Below, in pieces: positions 27,153-35,583 of a stretch of 64,000 nt of DNA. The DNA comes from CAVQCJ01 sp963771835 (GTDB taxonomy: Bacteria > Actinomycetota > Actinomycetes > Prado026). The stretch's first letter is position 1; each line of letters starts with the position of its first letter. The notes below the pieces were generated by a model. The model searched no databases. It was not told where the DNA came from and saw nothing but the letters and a program-made list of their open reading frames with translations. The translations under genes and the position numbers were made by a program. The stretch spans positions 620,001 to 684,000 of the forward strand of contig CAVYVA010000002.1 of the NCBI GenBank assembly GCA_963771835.1, written 5' to 3'.

Positions 27153-27956
27153 ATGGACCCCGCCACCGCCCCCGAGCGGCTGCCCGCATTCCCCGAGGAC
27201 GCCTTCGAGCGCGTGCTGTGCGTGGTGGCGCACCCCGACGACATCGAGTACGGGACCTCGGCGGCCGTCGCCGCCTGGACCGCACGCGGTGTGGAGGTGG
27301 TGTACCTCCTGCTCACCAAGGGCGAGGCCGGGATGGACCAGAGCCCGCCGGAGCGGACCAGGGAGCTGCGGCAGGTCGAACAGGTGGCCGGCTCGAAGGT
27401 GGTCGGGGTCAGCCGCGTCGACTTCCTCGACTACCCCGACGGCGTGCTCGAGTACAGCCTCGCGATGCGGCGCGACATCGCCAGGGCCATCCGCACGTAC
27501 CGGCCGGACGCCGTCGTGGTCGGCAGCTGGGAGGTCGAGTTCATCGCGGGCCTCAACCAGGCCGACCACCGGGTCGCGGGCCTGGCCGCCATCGACGCCC
27601 TGCGCGACGCCGGCAACCGCTGGGTCTTCCCCGAGCTGGTGGGCGAAGGGCTGCAGCCGTGGTCCACCCGGTGGCTGCTGGTGTCCGGCGACCCGCGCCC
27701 GACGCACGGCGTCGATGTCACCGGCGAGCCGCTCGAACGAGGCATCGCCTCGCTCGAGGCGCACCGCGAGTACCTCGCCGGCATCCCCGGCCACCCGGCC
27801 CCGCGGATGATGCTGACGTTGGTCACGCAGATGCAGGGACCGGCGATGGGCGTGAGCAACGCCGTCCTGTTCCGCGCCTGGGACTTCCACGCACCGCCCG
27901 CGATCGTGGCCCGGGCGATGGCGCTTCAGCAGGCGTCTGCCGGGGACGATGCCTGA
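27153..27956 (+). CDS. PIG-L/LmbE family deacetylase
   Basis: The 267-residue protein has the zinc-binding VVAHPDDIEYG motif near residue 24, LLLTKGEAGMD, the REVEQ-type helix (RELRQVEQVAGSKVVG) and FIAGLNQADHRVAGLAAIDAL with a further metal ligand. These belong to the LmbE family that includes MshB and Mca of mycothiol metabolism. It lacks features that would let me choose between these; the sequence is shorter than typical MshB. Its stop overlaps the start of the acyltransferase gene by eight bases. Confidence 0.85.
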   Translation: MDPATAPERLPAFPEDAFERVLCVVAHPDDIEYGTSAAVAAWTARGVEVVYLLLTKGEAGMDQSPPERTRELRQVEQVAGSKVVGVSRVDFLDYPDGVLEYSLAMRRDIARAIRTYRPDAVVVGSWEVEFIAGLNQADHRVAGLAAIDALRDAGNRWVFPELVGEGLQPWSTRWLLVSGDPRPTHGVDVTGEPLERGIASLEAHREYLAGIPGHPAPRMMLTLVTQMQGPAMGVSNAVLFRAWDFHAPPAIVARAMALQQASAGDDA

Positions 27957-29407
27957 ACCCGTGACCACGCAAGGTCCCGGCCGTACCGGCCGCCGGACGC
28001 TGCACGACTCCGTGGCGGTCCTACCCGTCCGCCGCCGAGCTCGAGGCGAGGACGCCCGCCGACCGCGACCGCGTCGTCGACCTGGTCCGCGGCCTCTCGC
28101 TGGTGCTGGTCGTGTTCGGCCACTCGTTCATGGCGCTGGTGGTGTTCACCGGTTCCGGCGCCGAGCTGTCGAACACGCTCGCCAGCACGCCCGCGTTGCA
28201 GCTGGTCACGTGGCTGCTGCAGATCATGCCGTTGTTCTTCGCAGCGGGCGCCTGGGCCAACGCCCTGTCGTACCGGCACGCGACGTCGTACCCGGTGTGG
28301 CTGTCGGCGCGGGCGCGACGGCTGCTGCGCCCGGTCCTGGCGTACGTCGGGTTCTGGGTGGTGATCTCGCCGCTGCTGCTGGCGTGGAACCACGACGTCA
28401 GCCTGCCGCTGCTGCGGGTGTCGACCCAGCTGCTGTGGTTCCTGGGGGCGTACCTGCTCGTCACCGCGCTGACGCCGCTGCTGGTGCGCTTCTCCGCGCA
28501 CCCGGTGCTTGCCTGCGGCGGCTGGATGGCCGCGGTCGCGGCCGTCGACCTCGGCAACCTCGCCGGTGCCCCGGACGGGATCCGGCTCGCCAACTTCGTC
28601 CTGGTCTGGGCGCTCGCCGGCCAGGTCGGGCTGTGGTTGTTCTCGCCGTCGCGCCGGCCCAGCCGCGCCCGGGCCGCGATGATCGCCCTCGCGGGGATCG
28701 CGACCAACACGGCACTGGTGACCTTCGGCCCGTGGCCGCTCTCGCTGGTCGGCATGCCGGGCGAGCGCATCTCGAACATGGCCCCGCCATCGATCGTCAT
28801 GGCGGTGCACGCGGTCACGCTCGGCGCGCTGGTCTGCCTGATCTACCCGGGCCTGGCCGCACTCGCCGGGCGCAGCCGGGTCTGGCGGGTCACCGCCGTC
28901 GTCAACGCGGCGGCGATGAGCATCTACCTGTGGCACCTGGTCGCGATGATCTTCGCACTGCTCACGCTGCGCGCGTTCTCGCTGGACCTGCCCGGCTACT
29001 CGACGCCCGGGTGGCTGGGGCCGCGGCTGCTGTTCTGGGGCCTGTTCTTCGTCTACACGTTCGCGCTGGTCTGGCTGACTCGCCCGTTCGAGCACATGCC
29101 GTTGCCCTGGTGGGACAGCACGCCGCGGCACACCCCGACGAGCGCCTGGCCGTACCGCGTCCGCGCCACCGGCTCGGTGGTCGGCGTGGTCATGGTGGCG
29201 GTCGCCCTGCTCGCGCTGTCCGTGACCGGGCTGGTCGGCTTCCCCTTCAACTCCTCGACGAGCTACGCCGGGTTCAGCTTCACCCCCGGACTCGCCGTCG
29301 CCGTCGCCCTGCTCGGCGTGGTCGTGATCCGCACCGCCGCTGTCGGCGACCCGCGCCGGGGCTCCTCGATCTCGGCCCGCGGAGCCGAGCAGTCTCCCGT
29401 CGGCTGA
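27949..29407 (+). CDS. Membrane acyltransferase family 3 (OafA/YrhL-like), one frame break
   Basis: Most of the protein (from 28050) is an acyltransferase-3 fold with about ten transmembrane helices. DRDRVVDLVRGLSLVLVVFGH carries the conserved N-terminal Arg and the catalytic His; SIYLWHLVAMI and WLTRPFEHMPLPWW follow. The start at ATG 27949 (MPEPVTTQGPGRTGRRTLHDS) is in a different frame. Deleting one C at TCCG 28009-28012 gives TLHDSWRSYPSAAELEARTPAD, a continuous 485-residue protein. It probably O-acylates a surface glycan or lipid; the acceptor is unknown. Confidence 0.82.
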
Positions 29408-29422
29408 CCGCGGCACGACCGC

Positions 29423-30805
29423 TCAGGTGAGGCCGAGCAGCGCCAGGGCGGCTCCGGCCAGCGCGGACAGGCCGATCACGCGCAACGTCCCGAGCCGGTA
29501 CCTGAACACCGCCACCCCGGCGAGCACCGAGATCGCCACCGAGGCCACCCTGATCGACGACCACTCCGGGACCGGCAGGTGCAGCGGACCGTAGGTCCGG
29601 TCGTCCACCGTCGCGAACGCCGTGTGGATCGCGAACCAGACGGCGAGGTTCAGGACGACGCCGGCCACCGCGGCGCTGACCGCGGTGAGCGCGTGCGACA
29701 GAGCCACGTTGCCGCGCAGCCGCTCCACGTACGGCGCCCCCAGGAAGATGAACAGGAAGCACGGCACGAACGTCACCCACACCGTCAGGACCGCGCCGAG
29801 CGTGCCCGCCACCAGCGGCGGCAACGATCCGGGGGCGTTGTAGGCCGCGAGGAACCCGACGAACTCGAGCACCATCACCAGCGGTCCCGGGGTGCTCTCG
29901 GCCAGGCCCAGCCCGACGATCATGTCCTGCGGCGAGATCCACGCGTACCTGGTGACCGCCTGCTGCGCCACGTACCCGAGCACCGCGTAGGCGCCGCCGA
30001 ACGTGACCACGGCGCTCTTGGAGAACAGCACCCCCTCCTGCGCGAACACGTTCTCGCTCCCCAGCACCGCCAGCAGCACGAGGACCGGGGTCAGCCACAG
30101 CACCGCGCAGACCGACGCGGCGAGGAGGGCGCGTCGGGCGGTGGCAGGTGCGACGCGTTCGTCGTCCGAGAGCAGGGCACGTGGCCCGTCGTCGGCCTGC
30201 TCGGCGTGCTGGGCACCGAGCGGGAACCAGGAGGGGCGGCTGCGCCCAGCCAGCCAGCCGAACAGCCCGGCCCCGGCGACGATGAACGGGAACGGGACCG
30301 CGAAGCAGAAGATCGCGACGAAGGAGACCGCCGCGGTGACGCGCAGCGCGGTGCTCCGCAGCGTCCGGCGACCGATCCGGATCACCGCCTCCGTGACGAT
30401 CGCCACGACCGCGGCCTGGATCCCGAACAGCAGCCCGGCCACCCAGGTCACCGACCCGTACACGGCGTACGTCGCGGCGAGCACGAGCATCGCGACGAAG
30501 CCCGGGATGACGAACAGCGAGCCGGCGATCACACCGCCGGGCACGCCGTGCATCAGCCATCCGATGTACGTGGCCAGCTGCTGCGCCTCCGGGCCGGGCA
30601 GGATCATGCAGTAGTTCAGCGCGTGCAGGAACCGGCGCTCGCTGACCCACCGGCGGCGCTCGACGAGCTCGCGGTGCATCACGGCGATCTGGCCGGCCGG
30701 GCCGCCGAACGTGTTCAGGCCGACGTGCGCCCAGACCCGCGTCGCCTCGCGCAGACCGACACCGTGGCGCGACGGTGCGACCGGCTCGCCGGGCTCGCTG
30801 CTCAC
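29423..30805 (-). CDS. chrA: Chromate transporter ChrA (long-chain, two-domain)
   Basis: The 460-residue CHR-family protein has two homologous halves. The first has GLNTFGGPAGQIAVMHRELV, LNYCMILPGPEAQQLATYIGWL and GVPGGVIAGSLFVIPGF; the second has VTFGGAYAVLGYV, GLGLAESTPGPLVMVLEFVGFL and a PCFLFIFLG segment. ChrA exports chromate. The GTG at 30805 overlaps the stop of the ChrB-like gene (GTGA). It is the third gene of an MFS-ChrB-ChrA operon. Confidence 0.92.
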   Translation of the reverse strand: MSSEPGEPVAPSRHGVGLREATRVWAHVGLNTFGGPAGQIAVMHRELVERRRWVSERRFLHALNYCMILPGPEAQQLATYIGWLMHGVPGGVIAGSLFVIPGFVAMLVLAATYAVYGSVTWVAGLLFGIQAAVVAIVTEAVIRIGRRTLRSTALRVTAAVSFVAIFCFAVPFPFIVAGAGLFGWLAGRSRPSWFPLGAQHAEQADDGPRALLSDDERVAPATARRALLAASVCAVLWLTPVLVLLAVLGSENVFAQEGVLFSKSAVVTFGGAYAVLGYVAQQAVTRYAWISPQDMIVGLGLAESTPGPLVMVLEFVGFLAAYNAPGSLPPLVAGTLGAVLTVWVTFVPCFLFIFLGAPYVERLRGNVALSHALTAVSAAVAGVVLNLAVWFAIHTAFATVDDRTYGPLHLPVPEWSSIRVASVAISVLAGVAVFRYRLGTLRVIGLSALAGAALALLGLT

Positions 30806-31245
30806 TCGACCTCGGTCCGGGTCTCGCGGCGGCACCACGCGTACAGGGCGTCGTAGACGAAGCTGCCGCGCTCGAGCAGCCGGTGGTCGTCCGGTTCGGC
30901 GTCCAGTCCTCCGACGCCGATGGCCAGCAGGCCGGGACCGAGCGGGTCGGTGTCCAGGTCCTCGGAGATGTCGGCAGCGTGCACGATCCGGGCCAGGCGC
31001 ATCAGTGCGGCGTCCCCGCTCAGCCCGAAGTCCGCGACCAGCGTCTCGAACGTGCAGGCGCTCCCGCGGTGCGAGTACGTCGCACCGGGCGCGTCGAACG
31101 AGTGCGCGCCTTCTTCGGCGGCCACCAGCAGGACCCGGTCGGCGGGCACGTAGACGATCTCCGCCTGCGGGTCGATGAACCGTCGGATCAGCCAGGGGCA
31201 CGCGATCCGGTCGGTCTTGGGGCGCTCACGGGTGACCCATCTCAT
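30802..31245 (-). CDS. ChrB C-terminal domain protein (chromate resistance)
   Basis: The 147-residue protein corresponds to the C-terminal domain of ChrB: MRWVTRERPKTDRIACPWLI, RRFIDPQAEIVYVPADRVL, and the FDAPGATYSHRGSACTFETLVADFGL segment. Full-length ChrB also has a DNA-binding N-terminus that is absent here, so this form is more likely an enzyme or sensor than a repressor. Its ATG overlaps the MFS gene stop (ATGA) and its own stop overlaps chrA. Confidence 0.88.
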   Translation of the reverse strand: MRWVTRERPKTDRIACPWLIRRFIDPQAEIVYVPADRVLLVAAEEGAHSFDAPGATYSHRGSACTFETLVADFGLSGDAALMRLARIVHAADISEDLDTDPLGPGLLAIGVGGLDAEPDDHRLLERGSFVYDALYAWCRRETRTEVE

Positions 31246-32495
31246 CGTTGCTCCTCGACGGCACGTGTGACTGCGGCCGGCCGGGCGCTCGGCTCGATCG
31301 GGACCCGGCGGAACCACGCCCACAGGGTCAGGTCGTAGGCCGCCTTGATCGACCCGGACAGCAGGAACGGCAACCCCAGGGCGACCCCGGACGCAGCGGC
31401 CGCGACCGGCGGTCCGAATGGACGGGTGAGGTAGCGGGCCGTGTTCGTGTACGCGGCGGCGGCCGTGCGCTCGACCGGGTCGACCATCGCCATCACATAC
31501 GCCTGCCGCGTCGGGACGTCCATCTGCGACAGGGCGGTGCGCGCCATCAGCAGCCCGATCGCCACCGGCAGCGTGGGCGCGAACGCGACCGCGGCGAGCA
31601 GGACGTCGGACGGCAGGTGGGTGAAGACCATCGTGGGCAGCAGGCCGAACCGGTCCGCCAGCCGCGGCGCGACCAGGAACGAACCCGCCTGCAGCAGCCC
31701 CAGGACGAAGAACGTGACCGCGACGACGGTGGCGGACGCGTCGAAGCGGGCGGTCAACCAGTAGGCGATGAACGCCGAGATGGTGATGCCGCCGGCGAAG
31801 GAGTCCACCGCGAACAGCGCCGACAGCCGCCTGACCCTGGGCTTCGACCGCCCCAGCCCCGTCGCGGACCGCCCGACCTGCGGCGGCTCGACCCGCGCGC
31901 TGAGCCTGCCGGCGAGGACCGCCCCGGCCAGCGCGACCGGTACGAACAGCAGGAACCAGCGCTGGTCCGACGGCGCCGTCGGCCACACTCCGCGCGCGAG
32001 CGACGGGAGCGCAGCGGCCAGCGCGCCCAACGACCCGGAGACCGCGGCCACCGCGTTGTAGATCCCGAAGCCGTGGACCCGCCGGCTGCCGGCGAGCTCG
32101 GTGGACAGCATCGCCTGCTCGAGCGAGGTGAAGGGGCCGGACTCGATCACCTCGGTCGACAGGGCCCCGAAGAGGCCGAGCAGCGCCATCGGCCACACGG
32201 CGGTCGCGAACGCGAACACCACCCCGGTCAGCGCGAGGACGACGTACAGCAGCGCGTAGCTGCGCCGCCGGCCGAAGCGGTCGCCACGCCGCGCGACCAG
32301 CACCGACGCGAGTGCCGTCCCGGCCACGCTCGCAGCCAGCACCAGACCGGCCCCGGTCGCACCGAGGCGCAGCTGCACCAGCGTGCGGCCGAGCAGGACT
32401 GCACCGAACCCGTACGTGAACGCGCGCAGGGCCTGCGCCGCCAGGACGAGCCGGACGTCACCTGGTAGCCCGGCGCGCTCGCTCACGGCGGCCAC
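31242..32495 (-). CDS. MFS transporter of the chromate operon
   Basis: The 417-residue protein has about 12 hydrophobic segments and a typical MFS loop after helix 2 (ARRGDRFGRRRSYAL). SLEQAMLSTELAGSRRVHGFGIYN and DVPTRQAYVMAMVDPVERTAAAAY are the drug-transporter-like intracellular loops found in MFS proteins of chr operons. It is the first gene and its stop overlaps the ChrB-like start, so all three are translationally coupled. The substrate may be chromate or a related anion; not established here. Confidence 0.85.
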   Translation of the reverse strand: MAAVSERAGLPGDVRLVLAAQALRAFTYGFGAVLLGRTLVQLRLGATGAGLVLAASVAGTALASVLVARRGDRFGRRRSYALLYVVLALTGVVFAFATAVWPMALLGLFGALSTEVIESGPFTSLEQAMLSTELAGSRRVHGFGIYNAVAAVSGSLGALAAALPSLARGVWPTAPSDQRWFLLFVPVALAGAVLAGRLSARVEPPQVGRSATGLGRSKPRVRRLSALFAVDSFAGGITISAFIAYWLTARFDASATVVAVTFFVLGLLQAGSFLVAPRLADRFGLLPTMVFTHLPSDVLLAAVAFAPTLPVAIGLLMARTALSQMDVPTRQAYVMAMVDPVERTAAAAYTNTARYLTRPFGPPVAAAASGVALGLPFLLSGSIKAAYDLTLWAWFRRVPIEPSARPAAVTRAVEEQR

Positions 32496-32594
32496 GGTAG
32501 CCGGGGGCGCGGACCGTCACCCGGCTCCCCGGACCCGGGCGCGACACTTCCGCCGGCACCGGCGATGGACAAGGGTGGGGCTGTCGTACCGGCG

Positions 32595-33017
32595 ATGCTC
32601 GGCACGCGGGAGGCGAGGACGCTGACGTACCCGACCGACGAGCGCGTGGACGCGTACATCGACGCGCTCCCCCCGTGGCAGCAGGCGGTGTGCCGGCAGG
32701 TCCGGGACCTCGTCCACGCCGCGGACCCGGAGGTCACCGAGACGATCAAACGGACCAGGCAGCCGTACTTCGTCCTGCAGGGCAACGTCTGCGCCCTGCT
32801 CGCGGCGAAGGACCACGTGAACGTCTTCCTCTACGACGGCGCGATCGTCCCGGACCCCGACGGCATCATCACCGCCGGCCACGACAACTCGACCGCACGG
32901 ACCGTGGCCGTGCGCCACGGGGAGACGATCAACGCGCCCGCGCTCAGCGCGATGTTCCGGCAGATCATCGCGAACAACCGGGCCGGTGGTTGGCGCGCGC
33001 TCAAGCGCTCGACCTAG
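32595..33017 (+). CDS. DUF1801 domain protein
   Basis: The 140-residue product has the DUF1801 (YdhG-like) pattern: DERVDAYIDALPPWQQAVCRQVRDLVHAADPEVTETIKRT, then QPYFVLQGNVCALLAAKDHVNVFLYDG and RTVAVRHGETINAPALSAMFRQIIANN. The function of the family is not known. The ATG at 32595 is chosen as the family start. The stop TAG at 33015-33017 shares the palindrome CTAG with the stop of the convergent arsR gene. Confidence 0.8.
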   Translation: MLGTREARTLTYPTDERVDAYIDALPPWQQAVCRQVRDLVHAADPEVTETIKRTRQPYFVLQGNVCALLAAKDHVNVFLYDGAIVPDPDGIITAGHDNSTARTVAVRHGETINAPALSAMFRQIIANNRAGGWRALKRST

Positions 33018-33382
33018 GCGGCGCGACCGGCCGGCGTGAGCACGGCCGCCAGGGCGGTCAGCGCCTCGGGCACGACCCGGTAGAACGTCCACACACCCCT
33101 TCGCTCGGCACCGACCAGGCCGGCGTCCAGCAGCCTGCGCAGGTGGTGGGTGACGGTGGGCTGGCTCAGACCGAGCGGCTCGGTGAGGTCGCAGGTGCAG
33201 GCCTGTCCGTCCTCGCTCGCGAGCAGGATCGACAGCAGCTGGAGCCGGGCCGGGTCGGCCAGCGCCTTCATCCGGGAGGCCAGCTCGACGGCGTCCGCGC
33301 TGGTCAGCGGGGCCTCGGCGAGCGGGGAGCAGCAGACGTCCGCGGTGGGCACCGGGGCGATCAGGGGCAACGGCTTGGGCAT
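33014..33382 (-). CDS. arsR: ArsR family As(III)-responsive repressor
   Basis: The 122-residue winged-helix protein has LASRMKALADPARLQLLSILL, CTCDLTEPLGLSQPTVTHHLRRLLDAGLV as recognition helix and GVWTFYRVVPEAL as wing. It has an N-terminal Cys pair (C17-C18, DVCCSPL) plus C62/C64 near the DNA-binding helix. This resembles the Corynebacterium ArsR site, which uses an N-terminal vicinal pair plus one cysteine in the following helix. It is divergent from arsI across a 105-bp gap that contains its likely operator. Confidence 0.92.
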   Translation of the reverse strand: MPKPLPLIAPVPTADVCCSPLAEAPLTSADAVELASRMKALADPARLQLLSILLASEDGQACTCDLTEPLGLSQPTVTHHLRRLLDAGLVGAERRGVWTFYRVVPEALTALAAVLTPAGRAA

Positions 33383-33402
33383 GCCCCCATTGTGCGCCAG
33401 AG

Positions 33403-33435
33403 ATCGACAAGCGTCAATCATTGACAGATGTCGAT
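33403..33435. promoter_or_regulatory. Imperfect palindrome, probable ArsR operator between arsR and arsI
   Basis: ATCGACAAGCGTCAA (33403-33417) is matched by TTGACAGATGTCGAT (33421-33435), an inverted repeat with three internal mismatches. Half-site sequence CATCGATCCACGTCAA recurs at 33457-33472, close to the arsI ribosome-binding site. The position between divergent arsR and arsI makes an autoregulatory operator likely. Confidence 0.7.
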
Positions 33436-33487
33436 GTGTGGTGGGACGCTCAAGACATCGATCCACGTCAATACCTGAGGAGATGCC

Positions 33488-33976
33488 ATGTCCCGTGTCC
33501 AGCTGGCCCTGAACGTCGACGACGTCGACGAGGCCGTCGCCTTCTACTCCACCCTGTTCGGCACCGGCCCGGCCAAGCGCCGGCCCGGGTACGCCAACTT
33601 CGCCATCGACGAGCCGGCGCTGAAGCTGGTGCTGATCGAGAACCCCGGCCACGGCGGGTCGCTGAACCACCTGGGCGTCGAGGTCGGCTCGACCGACGAG
33701 GTGGTGGCCGAGACCCGTAGGCTCGCGGCGGCGGGTCTGCCGACCGAGGTGGAGGACGGCACCATCTGTTGCTACGCCTTGCAGGACAAGGTCTGGGTCG
33801 ACGGCCCGGCCGGGCACCGCTGGGAGGTCTACACCGTCCTCGCCGACGCCGGTGCCGAGCTCGAGGGTCGCACCGACGACCCCGCGTCGGGCGGGGCGGT
33901 CGACGGCTGCTGCGGAGCGGGCACCGGACAGGCGGACTCGGCCTGCTGCGCCGATGTTCACCCGACGTTCGCTTGA
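33488..33976 (+). CDS. arsI: ArsI/CadI family C-As lyase (glyoxalase-fold dioxygenase)
   Basis: ArsI is an Fe(II)-dependent dioxygenase that cleaves the carbon-arsenic bond of trivalent organoarsenicals. The 162-residue protein has the vicinal-oxygen-chelate fold. Likely metal ligands are Q5 (SRVQLALNV), H61 (LNHLGVEV) and E113 (HRWEVYTV). The As-binding vicinal pair C94-C95 lies in GTICCYALQDKVWV. The C-terminal tail carries two extra Cys pairs (DGCCGAG, SACCADVH), also typical. A GAGGAG ribosome site precedes the ATG. It is controlled by the divergent arsR. Confidence 0.9.
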   Translation: MSRVQLALNVDDVDEAVAFYSTLFGTGPAKRRPGYANFAIDEPALKLVLIENPGHGGSLNHLGVEVGSTDEVVAETRRLAAAGLPTEVEDGTICCYALQDKVWVDGPAGHRWEVYTVLADAGAELEGRTDDPASGGAVDGCCGAGTGQADSACCADVHPTFA

Positions 33977-34009
33977 CGCATCAGCGTCGGTTGGTGCGAC
34001 GATCGCCCG

Positions 34010-34372
34010 GTGGCATCAACCCCGGCTGATGTGAGCATCCACCGGAGCCGACCCGCGGCGACCGAACCGGTCGCGATCGGGTCCAGCGGCGAGCTGCTGC
34101 GCCTGGTCGGCGACCCGATGCGGGCGGCGATCCTGGAGATGCTCTCGGGCGAGCAGCTGTGCACCTGCCACCTGCAGGACGCACTGGGTGCCAAGCAGAC
34201 CCTCGTCTCGCACCACCTGCGACTGCTGCGCGAGGCCGGCCTGGTGGTGGGCGAGCCGCACGGGCGGTTCACCTACTACCGCCTGGCCCCGCACGCGTTC
34301 GACGCCGCACGGGACGCGCTCGCCGGGCTCGCCGACGCGGCGGACCGCGACCTGACCCGGCGGCCCTGCTGA
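34010..34372 (+). CDS. arsR: ArsR family repressor of aquaporin-arsC operon
   Basis: The 120-residue winged-helix regulator has RLVGDPMRAAILEMLSGEQLCTCHLQDALGAKQTLVSHHLRLL. The LCTCH motif in the DNA-binding helix matches the classic ELCVCDL As(III) site of plasmid ArsR proteins. The wing is GRFTYYRLAP. The start is GTG. The stop overlaps the aquaporin start as TGATG, so it heads the arsR-aqpS-arsC operon. Confidence 0.9.
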   Translation: MASTPADVSIHRSRPAATEPVAIGSSGELLRLVGDPMRAAILEMLSGEQLCTCHLQDALGAKQTLVSHHLRLLREAGLVVGEPHGRFTYYRLAPHAFDAARDALAGLADAADRDLTRRPC

Positions 34373-35121
34373 TGGCCGCCGACCCGGCCGCGAGCACCCT
34401 GGCCCGGCGTGCCGCGGCCGAGTTCGCCGGCACCGCCCTGCTTGTCACCGTCGTGATCGGGTCGGGCATCGCGGCACAGAACCTGACCACCGACGCGGCG
34501 CTCGAGCTGCTGGTCAACGCGCTGGTCACCGCGGGCGGCCTCGCGCTGCTCATCCTCGTGCTGGGGTCGGTGTCGGGCGGGCACTTCAACCCGGTCGTCT
34601 CGCTCGCGGACTGGTGGCTGGGACGCGCTGCCGGCTCCGGCCTGCGCGGTCGCGAGCTGGGGGCGTACCTGCCGGCGCAGCTCGCCGGAGCAGTCTGCGG
34701 GGCGGTGCTCGCGAACGCCATGTACGCCCTGCCCTTGGTGTCGATCTCGCAGCAGCAGCGCAGCGGGCCGAACCTGATGCTGGCGGAGGTCGTGGCCACA
34801 GCCGGTCTGGTGACCCTGGTCTTCGCGCTCGTCCGCGCGGGTTCGCTCGCGGTGCTGCCGTGGGCGGTCGGCGCCTACATCGGCGCGGCGTACTGGTGGA
34901 CGTCCTCGACGTCGTTCGCGAACCCCGCCGCGACCGTGGGCCGCGCGTTCAGCGACACGTTCGCCGGCATCGCCCCCTCGTCCGTCCCGGGTTTCGTCCT
35001 CGCGCAGCTGGCCGGCCTGGTGCTCGGGGTCGGCGCGGTGGTCGCGCTCTTCCCTGCGGCCCGACGCGTACCCGCCGCGTCCCTGCCGCTGTCGACGTCC
35101 GGGATCAGGGACGCCCCGTGA
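34372..35121 (+). CDS. aqpS: MIP/aquaporin family channel, AqpS-like As(III) exit channel
   Basis: The 249-residue protein has six hydrophobic segments and the two half-helix motifs SGGHFNPVVS (NPV rather than NPA) and SFANPAATVGRAFSD. This is the aquaporin fold with one altered NPA box. Between arsR and arsC it matches the Sinorhizobium meliloti arsR-aqpS-arsC order. There arsenite made by ArsC leaves the cell through AqpS down its gradient. No ArsB or Acr3 pump is present in this operon. Both ends overlap neighbouring genes. Confidence 0.88.
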   Translation: MAADPAASTLARRAAAEFAGTALLVTVVIGSGIAAQNLTTDAALELLVNALVTAGGLALLILVLGSVSGGHFNPVVSLADWWLGRAAGSGLRGRELGAYLPAQLAGAVCGAVLANAMYALPLVSISQQQRSGPNLMLAEVVATAGLVTLVFALVRAGSLAVLPWAVGAYIGAAYWWTSSTSFANPAATVGRAFSDTFAGIAPSSVPGFVLAQLAGLVLGVGAVVALFPAARRVPAASLPLSTSGIRDAP

Positions 35122-35552
35122 ACGACGTGCCGGAGGTCCTGTTCGTCTGCGTGCACAACGCGGGCCGGTCGCAGATGGCCGCGGCCCTGCTGGCCGACTA
35201 CGCCCGCGGCCGGGTCCGCGTGCGCTCGGCCGGGTCCGCGCCCGCCGACACCGTCAACCCGGCTGTCGCGACCGCACTCGCCGAGGTCGGCCTGGACATC
35301 TCGCAGGAGTTCCCGAAGCCGCTCACCGACGAGGCCGGCCGCGCCGCCGACGTCCTGGTCACCATGGGCTGCGGCGACGCCTGCCCGGTCTACCCCGGGA
35401 AGCGCTACCTGGACTGGGAGCTCGACGACCCGGCCGGCCGGCCGCTCGACGAGGTACGCGCCATCCGGGACGAGATCGACGGCCGGGTCCGAGCACTCTT
35501 GCGCGAGCTCGTGCCGGACCTGGACCTGCCGCCGTCAAGGACACGCTGCTGA
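35118..35552 (+). CDS. arsC: Arsenate reductase, low-molecular-weight phosphatase family
   Basis: The 144-residue protein reduces arsenate to arsenite. The P-loop is FVCVHNAGRSQMAAALL (C-x5-R, nucleophilic Cys), followed by RSAGSAPADTVNPAVATALAEVGLDIS and VTMGCGDACPVYPGKRYLDWELDDPAG. The second Cys pair (CGDAC) resembles the thioredoxin-type actinobacterial enzyme rather than mycothiol-only forms, but this is not decisive. The GTG start overlaps the aquaporin stop (GTGA). Confidence 0.92.
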   Translation: MNDVPEVLFVCVHNAGRSQMAAALLADYARGRVRVRSAGSAPADTVNPAVATALAEVGLDISQEFPKPLTDEAGRAADVLVTMGCGDACPVYPGKRYLDWELDDPAGRPLDEVRAIRDEIDGRVRALLRELVPDLDLPPSRTRC

Positions 35553-35583
35553 CCACCTGCGCACAGGACCGCGCGACGACCCG

